A DNA stretch of 64,000 nucleotides from Capsicum annuum. Its lineage: Eukaryota > Streptophyta > Magnoliopsida > Solanales > Solanaceae. The notes under the pieces were generated by a model that ran no database searches, was not told where the DNA came from, and worked only from the letters and a program-made list of their open reading frames with translations. Below are positions 45,412-56,679 of this stretch, piece by piece (position 1 is the first letter of the stretch; each line of letters opens with the position of its first letter). A program made the translations under genes and the position numbers. The stretch lies in the NCBI RefSeq assembly GCF_002878395.1, contig NC_061121.1:15962753-16026752 (forward strand), in the 5' to 3' direction.

Positions 45412-47655
45412 TGTAATACTCCGGGAAATTTTTCATTGAAATTTTGTGCGTAAACGTGTTGGGTTCTATTTTCTAGAATGAATTATAAATTTTTCATGCG
45501 GAATGTCTTAGATTATGACCCACCATTTTGTAGAGTATTGAATAAGCTTTTGAATGATATGTGGATCATCCAAAACGGAGACCCGAGTGACGAGTTATGA
45601 ACATTTCGATCGAACCATGAATAGTAGTGAACAGTAAAACGTGCAGGAAAAAGTACTGAGGCCTGGCATATTTTTTCTCCAACTTTAAACGATCATAAAT
45701 CTTTGTACACAATGATCTGGGTGATCTACTATATATCAAAGGAAAGCTCTACGAGTCCTCTTTTTAATGAAATTGGTTTCATCCAATTTGTATATTAGAG
45801 TAAAACGTTAGGGTTGATCTACTTCAGACTATCAAAACAGTTCACCAAAGGACAGATGCGAGAATTATTTGATTTTTAGGGGTGTTATGGTCATTTTTCC
45901 TCACCCAAAATCCGTCCAAACCCTATATTAAAGCCTATTAGAATCATTATATGTTATATTTCATCAAATTCCCTCAAAAATAAAACCCTAAGCTCCTACA
46001 TCCAACTTCAAGAACCTCCAAAGTTCACCATTAATTTTGCAAATTTATTCAAGATTCCAAGTTCCTAGTTCAAGAACTCTAAGAAACATCATTCAAAGGC
46101 ACGATTAAAATCTCAAAAATGAGTATCGATCTAAAGTTCATCATTCAAGGTATGTGGGGTTTTTCAAAAAGAACTCTCTTTTATTTTTGTGCTCAAAAGT
46201 AATTTTCTTTACAAAGGCATGATTTTTATTTGATTTTTATGAATTTGAAGCATGAACTCATATCTTATGATGATTATTATGAAATCATGTTGTTTATGAT
46301 TTTGAAAGATGAATTTACATGTGTGGAGATATAAAGCATGAATCTTGAATGATATTTATCATGATTTTGATATTTGGGTCGTGAATCCCCATTGGAATTT
46401 GTATTTTTTTGAGAAAGTGTGTGTTATAAGCACGTTGATATTGAATATTTGAGATATTTTGAATGATTTGAACTTTTGGTCTTAATGGAGTTGTTTTGAA
46501 CTCAAGTGTGAAAGAAATCCACAATGTTGTTGATTTTGATAGATGGGAAGCATAATGGCTCCCGATGTATATTTATATATTACTGAAATTATTTTGTGGT
46601 GGATTGTCTTTGAAATGATCTGATCTATGTCTAGGAGAAATCTTTAGCACCGAGTGGGAGGTATAAAGCGACCTTACTTCACTAGAACTACATGCCCCCG
46701 TAGAAATGAGACTGGAGCTGATTTATAAAGTGATCACTAGTTTGTGTGAATTTTATATCAATAGTCCTACTCCGATGGGAAGGATAGGACGGCTCTCCCC
46801 AACGTAGGTTGTACGTTGGACTCCATGTAGCTCACATGGTTTATGTCGGTTATAGGATCTCTCAGTGTGTGTGTGTTTCCTTGTGTCTATGGTGAATGGT
46901 GAAGTGATTTGAAAGCGGAATTGTGAAAATTATTCTTTCGAAAGATTTAAATGATATTTACATTATGAGAATTGATATTCTTGATGAACTGAAAGTGATT
47001 GACAAATTATATGATGACTCACATGTGTTATTGTACTTATTTCATCCTCTCATGATTATGATGATTTTCTTCGGGCTATGTGAGTCTTTCATACATCCTG
47101 CATATTTCTTATAAATATTTATGATGGTGATGTTTATACAACTGCATACATCCTTATTTACTTGGTTCCTTTCAATGGTACTGACCCACATCTTCAGATG
47201 TGGGCTGTATTTTCTCGAAATGTAGGTTCAGGTGCTCAGTTTCAGGTTCGACAGTGATTCTTCGGGCACGCTATTCTACATCCTCTGTTGTGGTAAGTCC
47301 TCATGTTTTGAGGACGTGATGTCTGATGTTGGTTTCACAAAATCGTTTACATTTGATAACTGAGTATGAGTCAGTTGGGGCGTGTCTCAATGGCTCGTTG
47401 GTTTTATTGATTTTCTTAGAGGCTTTCCAGACTAGTATAGATGTTGGGAGTTGACTAATCAATCATATTTTGTTATGATTCTAAAATTCTTTTATTCTTG
47501 GATGATGATTACTTTATTGATATTTGAGGGTTATTTATGGAAACCCCATTAATTTGTGTTGAACTGAATGAAAATGGCTCAAAGGGTTAGCTTGGCGCTA
47601 CTCATAGCCTCAAGCACCGTGTGATGCTCTGGGACCCATTTTCTGGGGTGTTATA
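45412..47655 (+). repeat. 3' LTR of the complete Tekay element
   Basis: It starts TGTAATACTCCG and ends GGGGTGTTATA. It matches 38188-40430 in length (2244 against 2243) and order. Small ORFs here (for example 46923-47114) have counterparts in the 5' LTR and are chance frames. Confidence 0.95.
45921..45933 (+). promoter_or_regulatory. Candidate TATA box in Tekay 3' LTR
   Basis: CCCTATATTAAAG lies about 510 bases into the LTR, upstream of a CT/AC-rich leader-like stretch. Position and sequence suit a pol II TATA box. The 5' LTR copy is weaker (tgtattaaag). No transcript evidence. Confidence 0.4.
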
Positions 47656-49441
47656 GAGTAAACCCTCGCTGATAGAGAGCTCTTCCATCAACCCCTCCTA
47701 GTAGGTAACCCAAATGAGATGTATATAGTCCCTAAATTAATAGGGTGAATATCTACCTACGCTGACTACATAGTTCTAGAATGCAAGGATTGCTTCTAAG
47801 GATCACACCATCCACTGAATAACAGGTGAGTCCCCAGCCTTGGGTTCACTCGGTGGTGAATTCTACTCTTAACTGAATAGGCACTGAATTGATTAACTAA
47901 ATAGAGCTGATACTTTTGGTACGGTTTAGCCGAGCTAAACTGAGTTTACTGAGTTTCGTTGACCAACAAGATACTACTTAGATCTGAGGACTGACTGAGA
48001 GTACTGAAGTTACTGAGTTTACTGAGGATACTAAAGTTTTTGACATTACCAAGTACTGAGATCATTGGGATTACTGAACTACTGGGATTACTAAGATTTC
48101 TGAGATTTCTGGGTTGCTGAGCTTTCCTGAGTCACATGACTGACTGAGTTCTATTGATCATGGCTTGACTGAGGACATCGTGAAAACATGACACTGGCTC
48201 TAAGCACACAACTATATTTTTCTCGGGTACAAGTACCCCCAGGACTCGATAGAAGGAAACTGACATAACATGACTTGACTCTTCTTGAACACAAAACCAA
48301 CATTCATAATTCATAATTTCATAGTAGGGGATTTCAGAGAGTACATGATTATCACAACATTGTACATGAATAGTAATACATATAAACATGGTATAGTTTG
48401 ATACTTCTAATCTCATGAACATCTTATCAAACAATTACAATGCATAAGTTTAACATAGAAATCACCTAAATCAAGTAGGTATATCATGACTTAAGAGGCA
48501 TGACATAATCTTGACACATGGAAACTAAGTACTTGCTCATCATTCATTCTTTGGGACATATTATCAAACACCTTGCATGCACACTTAGGACATAGGTATG
48601 ATCATCAATTTAATACAACATGAATCTACAATTTAACTCATTCGCATGCATATCAACCCTAAACTAACATGGTTTCATGAAAACATGGTAAAGATTCAAT
48701 CTACGTAGTCATACAATCATAACAACATGAACATAATCACTTCACCACATAGATATCATGGTATATTATTTAAAAGAGGATTCTTGGGCTTCATGGATGA
48801 AAGTAACCCATGAATGAACACTGTGCATACCTTATCTTGTGAATCTATGAAGATTGACGGAGAGATTCTTGGAAATTGATGGTGAAATCTCTTGGGATTG
48901 AACCTTCTATGATAACCCTAGGGCTTGTTCTTGAGAGTTTTTGAGAGAAATTGAGTATATGTTGCTGAATTATGACCAAATATCGTGTTTGAGACTTATA
49001 TAGGAGTGAAAAATTGACCCAAATTCCCTCATAATCCATATAAAAGATTTGACTGGACGGGACCAGGTATCACGGCATGACCCCTATTTAAGTTGATTGG
49101 CCATCGCATCGCGACACCTAATCAAGTTAACTGGACCTCGAAATGCGGGTCCATTGCGATACCCTACTCTTTTGGAGATCCATATATGCCCTTATGTTAT
49201 CCAAAAATTTCTGAAGCTCACCCAGGATGTACTACGACCTTGCCCCATCACAGCATAACTTGAAAATCGGAAAATGGAGGTCGGAAATGTCGTCAAATAA
49301 ATTCCCGAAGTTCGAAGTCTTAAAATGAGCCTAAGTGTTAAGCACTTATCAAAATTTTCTAAGTGTTGGATCGTGTAAAGATCTTCAAGGAGCTAAACGA
49401 GCTGAATTTAAACGCAAGATTTTCCAGGGTCTTACATAATT

Positions 49442-50097
49442 ATAACCAACCACCAAGAAAAAACTTATTATTTGTTTTCTATGGTACAACATCATTTTTA
49501 ATGGTAACAGATATTCTAATCTCTTTTTCTTCTTTTAATCAAAATTTACTAACGTGAAGTAAAAAATAATAAATGAAAATCTATGGTGAAAATATATCAA
49601 CTTGTTTTGAATGAACTATATTATAGAAATATAAGGCCAAGTACATTTAATTATTTAAAAGTGAGAAATTTAATATTTTTTTCTTGTCATTCTAATTTCC
49701 TATATATGTCATATAATGTCTATTATTATTTTAATAAATTATTAAAAAGTGGTCAATAAAGTCACATATCAAATATAACATAATGATCCATATTTACGAT
49801 ACAATAATATTTAAGGAAAATCGATATCATCAATAAATAAAAGGCAAAAAATTAGCACAAAACCATTCAGAAATAATTCATCCGTAATTTTTTTAAAAAA
49901 ATCAAATTCAATAAAATAATTAATTCAAGTGAAAGTAATTAAGAATTTTCATCAACAAATTTAAGAATATATAAAATATATTTATATCCATCAATCATAT
50001 TTATCAAAATATATTTTCTCTATTCAATCGATTATGGTTAGATAAACTTTTTTAGATCGTGCTTGTGATATTTTTTGTAAAATTTTAGAAGAATAAC
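49442..50097. other. AT-rich stretch, no gene seen
   Basis: This holds very AT-rich sequence between the TSD of the solo LTR and the start of element D's 3' LTR. I see no LTR, coding region or inverted repeat I can name. It could contain the lost half of the hAT-MITE-like piece at 36870 or be older intergenic DNA. Confidence 0.5.
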
Positions 50098-50770
50098 TGT
50101 AACTCCCAAAGTTTAATACCCCAAATGTTACACAGTGCTCATAATCCCGAAGGACCACAAGCTAACACGTAACTGATACCATATCTGAGCACTGCAAATA
50201 TACAGTAAAAATGCAAAAAGTTGGCAGAAACTTTGCCATAAGGTTCAAATATTTAACATAAAACTAAAAATTGAATACTACTAATACAACTGTCTGAACA
50301 TCTAGTCTAAAAAGCCTCTAAAACTGTCTGAATAAGGTGTTGATGGGACAATCCCCAACTAACTTCATCTACTAAAATACTGAATCTAGTAGTATAATGA
50401 AATAAGAACCATCCTCGAATAATGACGACTCACTTCTATCTATCACTGCTGACTGAATCTGAACTGCTAAGGGTGCTCTAGAGCTCGTGCTTCTTATCCT
50501 ATGTTATAAAACTCTATAGCGCAGGAAAGTATACGTCGGTATGTGAGAATGTACTACTATGCTAGATGAGGTAAGTCTAAATGCAAAGGTTCATATGCAT
50601 GAACTATGGCTGACTAAAATAACATGAGTATACTGAATGAGGATACATGTATGAATGCATAAACTATAACTGAAATCGTAGTAATACTGAATGCTGAGTT
50701 CTAATAATTGGATTGCTGACAACTGGGTTTACTGACAACTGCTATTTGAGTTTAATGATATTAAAATCTG

Positions 50771-51000
50771 AGATCAAGTTTATATAACGGGTGATCTCTG
50801 AATCAATGGATAATGGAAATAATTGACCGAGTCTAAGATCAAGCCAATATAACCGGTGATCTCTAAATCTACTAATAATGATAGTTGATTGACTGAATGT
50901 GAGATCAAGCCTATATAATGGGTGATCTATGAATCTACTGATAATGATAATGATTGACTGAATCTAAGATCAAGCAAATATAATGGGTGATCTCTGACGG
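50771..51000. repeat. 65-bp tandem array with stem-loop units in LTR of D
   Basis: The word agatcaag recurs at 50771, 50836, 50902 and 50967 (65, 66 and 65 apart). A full unit reads GAGATCA, about 15 bases, TGATCTC, then gaatctactgataatgata and ttgactgaatct. GAGATCA and TGATCTC are perfect complements, so each unit can form a short hairpin. The same array lies in the other LTR at 56083-56300 with the same 65-base spacing. Confidence 0.88.
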
Positions 51001-52503
51001 TAGTCAATCCTAGTATAACGGGTGACTCCTCAACTGTGTTCTATTTTTGAGACTGAATCTAAAACTAAAACTGAAACTATAGGAAGTAGTCATCTAACTG
51101 ATATAACCCTTTTATCTTATTTGGGGTGTAACCTGTAATCCTAATTGAAAGGGTGTCAGTACCGTGCCATGGGTAAAAATATCTTCTATATAAACCCAGG
51201 ATGCTAAGCCTGATAATGGGTGACACCTGGTTTGAGCCAAGCCTAATATAATGGGTGACTTTGGGGAGGTAGTAAAGCCTAATATAATAGGAGACTCCTC
51301 AACCTACACTGGCTATGCAGTCTTAGAGTACAGGAATTATTACTAATGACTCTGCCTAAAATAATAGGAAAGCTGTCATCCTAGCCTTTACTCAGTGCTG
51401 AATCCTACTCCCAACTGAATAGACACTAAACTAATTCTTAGACTGCACTAGACTGAGCTGAATCTGTTACTTGATTGGTCTAACTAAGTTCACTTGGTTT
51501 CTATTGACTAACGGGATACTACTAAGTTTTGTTATCTGACTGAAGGCTACTGAGTCTTGAACAGAGTACTTGAATACTACTGAGGTCTGAACTAAATACT
51601 GAACTGGAATAGACTGATACTGAGATTACTGAGTCTTCCTAAGTCATGTAACTAACTGAGTTCTACTGATTATGGCAAGATTGAGATTATCTTGAAATCT
51701 GACACTGGATCTAGAAAAAGAGCTAAATTGTCAGGTATAAGTACCCCCAGGACTCGAAAGATCGAAAATAATAAGCCATAACAATTCTTGAATTGTATAC
51801 AATGGACTATCTTTCACAATAAAATCAGTGAAACATCTCTTCAAGCACTTGGAAGTCTTAAACTTGTAAATGTATAGGGAATACTAATGTCTCATAATTC
51901 ATTCAATAAGGAAGGCACATGAATAGGAATGCATGCAACATGTCATAATTCATTCACTAAGGTTTTTCAACCAACACTTGGCATGCATTAACTTATACAT
52001 AATTAGGGATTTCATGCTAAACATGCTATAATGACTCTATTTCCTTCACATGAGCATTTTATCAAACATATGGGAGGGCATACTTTGGTTATACACAATC
52101 AACACATCCCACTAACATGGTTACATCAATAAACTTGTAACTTAAAGGATTTATCATGAACATTATGCAAATCATCACATACAAGGGATAAATCAGGAAG
52201 CTTGTAATCTAAAACATGAATCACAACTTAACAATAACATAAACATGAACTTCAACTCACATAAATCATAAAAAAATCATAAATATTCAATCTTTATAGT
52301 TTGAAAGGGGTTGTTGAACTTCTTGGGTGGAAGGGACCCAAGAATCAACATTTAACATACCTTAGTTCTTGATTTTTATGAATATTGATGGTGAGATTCT
52401 TGAATTTAGATCTTTCATTGGAAAACCCTACACTTTTCCTTGAGAGAAATTGAGAGAAGACTATATGTTTTGGTGAAAATAGGGTTGAATCTCATGTTAT
52501 AAG

Positions 52504-52512
52504 GTTATATAG
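52504..52512 (-). promoter_or_regulatory. Candidate TATA box in LTR of D
   Basis: The minus strand reads CCTATATAA about 480 bases from the LTR start. A similar CTATATAAG is at 48983-48991 in the solo LTR of the same broad family, at a similar distance from its end, which supports the call. Confidence 0.45.
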
Positions 52513-52987
52513 GGGTGGGAAATTGACCCAAAACCCCTATGGACATGGATTTTTAAAATTTGAAAGCTGGGCGTTGATGCAATTATCAATGCAGCACGTC
52601 GGTGGTATAGATATGATACTCAATGCATCATGCCATGATCCCGCAAAGCCTGAGTACTTTTGCTGGCAATCCTGCACAATATTAACAAATAGGGTAGGTG
52701 ATGTAGCGTGCCAAGATCACGTTGGTCTACTATTTTGGGACACCAAACGTGGTGTAAACGCAGTTTAAAAAGTACAAAACTTTTCTGAGAATACCTACTG
52801 ACATAACTGATCATGAATGAACTTAAAGATCAATATTTTAGGGTATTATGGTTTGAGAAATAAGATTTCCAACTTAAGAAGGCTAAAAAGATTCTAAGTG
52901 TAAACACTTAGCTAAAATTTCTAAGTCTGGGCCCTATTTTCAAGCCTTAATGGACTGAGTTAAGCTTGAGATTTTGCGGGGTTTTAC

Positions 52988-53003
52988 AATACATCCCCCT
53001 TGG
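52988..53003 (-). other. Polypurine tract of element D
   Basis: The minus strand reads CCAAGGGGGATGTAT directly before the LTR start TGTAAAACC. The text before it (cattcgaggatgaatatttc) parallels the complete Tekay element at 45378-45397. Confidence 0.75.
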
Positions 53004-53032
53004 AAATATTCATCCTCGAATGGAACTGACTA

Positions 53033-53258
53033 TGCCACGACCCGATCCGAGGCCCTAACCGCGATGGGCATCCCAAACTACGAAGGCCTGAGAGACCCCT
53101 GTCTCTGCCCAACCCACTAGTGATATTATTTTCTTTCAGCCCAGGCTCATATGGATTTAAAATGCATTACTAGGGAGTAAGGCTTTCTTACTTATAGACC
53201 TAGTATCCCTCCTGTGTTTTTGCCAATGTGGGATTCCTTCCTAAGTTGGGGTGTTACA
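53033..53258 (-). mobile_element. 226-bp mini-LTR (TRIM-like solo LTR) with perfect TSD
   Basis: The plus strand reads TGCCACGACCCGATCCGAGG at the left and TTGGGGTGTTACA at the right, flanked by gacta at 53028-53032 and 53259-53263, a perfect 5-bp duplication. On the minus strand it opens TGTAACACCCC and ends GTCGTGGCA, so I give minus orientation. Its end resembles the end of the 2.4-kb LTR at 6037 (tgtcatgacctaaaccaagg on the plus strand). No coding. Size and ends fit a solo LTR of a terminal-repeat-in-miniature element. Confidence 0.8.
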
Positions 53259-53263
53259 GACTA

Positions 53264-54600
53264 AGCCAGGAATACTGATAGACTGAACTCACTTACTGGG
53301 CATGAACATCTGAAACATGACTATGAATGGATCTACTGATATACTAAAATTTTATACTAAACATGCATATTTGATGCATGGATATCTGACTGAGTTGTTC
53401 TCTTGAAAGAATGACTGAAATTACTGCTAAACTAAGCTTCTTCTACTGAACATGCATATCTAACGCACGAATATCTTATTGAACTGACTCTTGAATGCAT
53501 GACTGAGTATGCAATGATAACTGATATCAAGTTTGTAAGTAAAATCTGAGCATGAACTGAATGGGTTTAAGGATATGAAAGCATCGTATAATTATAGGGT
53601 ATCTCCCCCTTGGGACACTATGTCCCTATAAGAATGCTTACTTTACTAAGATACTGGGAAAAATAAGGTGATGCACAAGGAAGCTATGAACTGGATCATT
53701 ATTGAACCTTAGGAGTTTGAAACTAATGGATGATTCATGAATTGAACTAATCTTACAAATACTGGGACTTTCTATCTTGGAATAGTTACCTTCCTGAGAT
53801 TCCTGATAGTATAACTAGATGGAAAGATGGGAAACAACTATATGAATCTGACTTCCTGACTCAACTGACTTGGTAGCTTTACTGACTAACTCATGCTGAA
53901 AACTTATACTTAACTGAAGTACTTCTTCTGCACCCTTTCAACTATACTCTCCACTTTAGCTTCCAACTAGCATCTTAAGTTTGTGAACACTCTACTAACT
54001 CTGAACTAAATTGTTATCAATCTACTCTAGTGTCTAAGGTATAATAATTTACATAAATGATAACTCATCATGAAAGTCCGCACCTGAAAGCATAAAACTC
54101 ACTGCTAATACTATCTTCTTGGATACCACTCTTAACTTTCTTCAGTTTCTACAATCATTATCACCTACTTACACTCTTCACGACACATTCTTGCTTTACT
54201 AGACACATTATCTTCTTCTCTTTCTTTATAGTCTACTCAGATCGTACCTCCTAACTCATATCCATGCCTTCATTCTTAGTTTAAATTAAAGAAACTTAAA
54301 TTCTTGCATGCACTGTTTAAGTCTACTAAAATCACTGAAATATATCTAGCCACCTACGAATATCTTAACATCCGAGCCTATCTTCATGACTAAAGCCTCA
54401 CGCAAAACAAGTATGCAATAATACCTTCTTAACATGAAACATTAACTCTCACCCATCTAAGCAACAACCCCTGACTAAGAAGTGTTCATCGAAAGGTTAA
54501 GAGAAGCCTTGGGATCTAACTAAACATAAAAATAAAGATGAGAGACTCATACATACTCGTAAATATATTAGTAGAGCCTCCCTGATATTGTTTGTACTAA
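53264..54600. other. Interior of element D without recognisable coding
   Basis: This is where pol would be expected in a Tekay element. I see only scattered short frames, no RT, RNase H or integrase words in any frame, and no LTR ends. The wording (many gaactga and actgaac pieces) is LTR-like in style but matches no LTR here that I can align by eye. Confidence 0.55.
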
Positions 54601-55201
54601 GGTGTATCAAGTTTATATAGGCATTTCCCACTGGTGGTACTGGAGGTGGCGCCCTACTGATGCAAACCTTTACCCCTTTGAGATAATACTCTACACTCCT
54701 GCAGTCTTTGGTTTGGCTTACCACATCTAAAGCATAAATCGCTACCCGCTCTCCACACTCTCTTATGGTTCTTACCACATTCTTCACAAAGTTGATTAGT
54801 GAGAACACCTTTCCTATGATCTTGTGACTTAGAGCTTTGTGCTCTATCTTGACTGATATTCTTAGACATAGATACTGGTGCCTGGACTAATAGTGGAACT
54901 AGTGCTGAAAACCTCTGATGGGACTGGGAGAGGTTACTACCCCTTGATCTTGGCATACAGTTATTTGTTCTAGCCCTTTGATTCATCCTATGCTCTCTCT
55001 CCTCATTTTTTTGAGTGCAAGTCAAAAGCCTAGATAGGGTAACATTTTGCAAATTGTTTTGAGAAACACTGCATAAGCTAAAGTGGTAAGGGCATCTCTG
55101 AATTCTACAGGAGAAATATGCTCGCCCAGGGGATTTGCCTGAATAGGCTAAGGAGTTGGCTAGTTTTCATTACTTCTTTCAATAGATTCTTCAGAAGACA
55201 T
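54601..55201 (-). pseudogene. Gag of element D, capsid deleted, nucleocapsid kept
   Basis: Gag starts MSSEESIERSNENQ-like at 55201 (with one stop where Gln is expected). It gives PIQANPLGEHISPVEFRDAL (about 55140-55085) and breaks after about 45 codons. An open stretch 55052-54654 then holds a basic, Ser-rich region (NQRARTNNCMPRSRGSN), then CEECGKNHKRVWRAGSDLCF and RCGKPNQRLQEC. The knuckle has three Cys but Gln where the metal-binding His belongs. Compared with gag of element C (about 400 codons), some 200 codons of capsid are missing. Position next to the PBS fits gag. Confidence 0.75.
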
Positions 55202-55405
55202 TTTCTATAGATAAAAGGCAGAAGAAGATTAAATGAGGGTTGACTAGAGATCATGCTTTCCCGTACGAAATGAATACTGAAGAAAGGGAAACTTTTCTTG
55301 AAACATCTCATAGCCTCCTGTCCATATGTGTGGTATGCAACACACTAATGTACAAGACTCTACTGGATGCGGCTTTTCAGACTTCCTAGGACACTGTTGA
55401 ACCTT

Positions 55406-55419
55406 GGGCTCTGATACCA
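55406..55419 (-). other. Primer-binding site of element D
   Basis: The minus strand reads TGGTATCAGAGCCC, four bases after the LTR end; this is the best-kept tRNA-Met type PBS in the window. Confidence 0.88.
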
Positions 55420-56082
55420 AGTTTGTAAATCCCGAGTCTGGTACCCCAGATGCTACATGGTGCTCATAATCCCGAAGGACCATAAGCTAACCCTTAACTA
55501 ATACCTGTATCTGAGCACTGTATAATATACTATAAAATTGCAGAAAGTTGGTGAAAACTTTGCCATAAAGTTTACATATCTAAAATACAACTGAAAACTA
55601 AATACTACTAATACGACTATCTGAATATCTAGTCTGAAAAGCCTCTAAAATTGTCTGAATAAGAAGTTGATGGGACAATCCCCCAACAAAATCTGTCTAC
55701 TAAAATACTAAATCTAGTAGTATAATGAAATAAGAACCATCCTCTAATAAAGAGGACTTACTGCTTTCTATCGCTGCTGACTGAATCTGAACTTCTAAGG
55801 ATGCTATGGAGGTCCTGCTTCTTAACCTATGGTATAAAACACTACAACGTAGGAAATTATGCATCAGTACGTGAGAATGTACTAGTATTCTAGATGAGGT
55901 AATGCTAAATGCAAAGGTTCATCTGCATGAACTATACCTTACTAAAATAACATGAGTATACCATGAATACATAAACTATAACTGAAATCGTAGTAACACT
56001 AAATACTGAGTTCTAATAACTGGATTACTAACAACTGGGTTTACTGACAACTACTATTTGAGTTTACAGATACTGAAATCTG

Positions 56083-56300
56083 AGATCAAGCCTATAAAAT
56101 GGGTGATCTCTGATTCTATGGATAATGGAAATGATTGACTGAGTCTGAGATCAAGCCTATATAATAGGTGATATCTGAACTACTGATAATGATAATTAAT
56201 TGACTGAATTTGAGATCAAGCATATATAATGGGTGATCTTTGAATCTACTGATAATGATAATGATTGACTGAATCTAAAATCAATCCTATATAACGGGTG
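56083..56300. repeat. 65-bp tandem array, second copy, in 5' LTR of D
   Basis: Units start (agatcaag or variant) at 56083, 56148, 56213 and about 56278, all 65 apart. Same unit as 50771-51000, so the array predates the copying of this element. The unit count is the same in both LTRs. Confidence 0.85.
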
Positions 56301-56679
56301 ATCTCTGAGAAGTAGTCAAGACTAGTATAATGGGTGACTCCTCATCCAAGTTTTATTATTGAGACTGAATTTGAAACTAAAACTGTGGGAAGTAGTCATT
56401 AACCATCATTTCCCTTCTAGCTTATTTGGGGTCCAACCTATAACCCCAGTTGGAAGAGTGTCAGTATTGTGCCGGGGTAAAGACATCTTTTATCTAAACC
56501 CAGGATACCAAGCCAATTATAATGGGTGACACCTGGTTGGTGCCAAGCCTAATATAGCGGGTGACTCCGGGAGGTAGTCAAGCCTAATATAATGGGTGAA
56601 TCCTCATCCTGCACTGACTATGCAGTTCTGGAGTATAGGAATTGCTACTAATGACTCTGCCTAAAATAACAGGGAAGCT

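Larger units (their letters stand above)
38188..47655 (+). mobile_element. Complete Tekay/Del chromovirus element, 9468 bp
   Basis: All structural parts are present: 5' LTR 38188-40430, PBS 40435-40447, gag, protease, RT, RNase H, integrase, chromodomain, PPT 45399-45406 and 3' LTR 45412-47655. It is bracketed by a perfect 5-bp duplication gagta at 38183-38187 and 47656-47660. The LTRs are 2243 and 2244 bp and differ by roughly 5-12 per cent in stretches I aligned by eye, so the insertion is not recent. Stops and shifts throughout make it defective in coding, though its ends are kept. It lies inside the solo LTR 37111-49436. Confidence 0.95.
37111..49436 (-). mobile_element. Solo LTR, Tekay-type, split by a complete Tekay element
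   Basis: The two parts, 37111-38187 and 47661-49436, make one LTR of 2853 bp: TGTAACACCCCG at the left, GGGTCTTACA at the right, and a perfect 5-bp duplication taatt at 37106-37110 and 49437-49441. The sequence across 38187/47661 is continuous with homologous LTRs (50098 copy). No PBS, PPT or coding of its own is present, so it is a solo LTR. It was already in place when the element at 38188 inserted. Confidence 0.9.
50098..52987 (-). repeat. 3' LTR of element D, 2890 bp
   Basis: On the plus strand it begins TGTAACTCCC and ends GGGGTTTTACA. It matches the broken 5' LTR (55424 onward) through its length, including the 65-bp array and the aagctgtcatcc site where that copy was invaded. It carries a TATA-like box (52504-52512, minus). 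Confidence 0.9.

Noticed and set aside
38188..47655. An active, recently inserted retrotransposon
   Set aside because: The ends and TSD are intact, but the LTRs differ by roughly 5-12 per cent by eye and gag, protease, RNase H and integrase all carry stops, shifts or losses.
50771..51000. Regular 65-bp repeats resembling a CRISPR array
   Set aside because: There are no unique spacers between conserved repeats; the whole unit is repeated, it lies in a plant LTR, and it recurs in the sister LTR.
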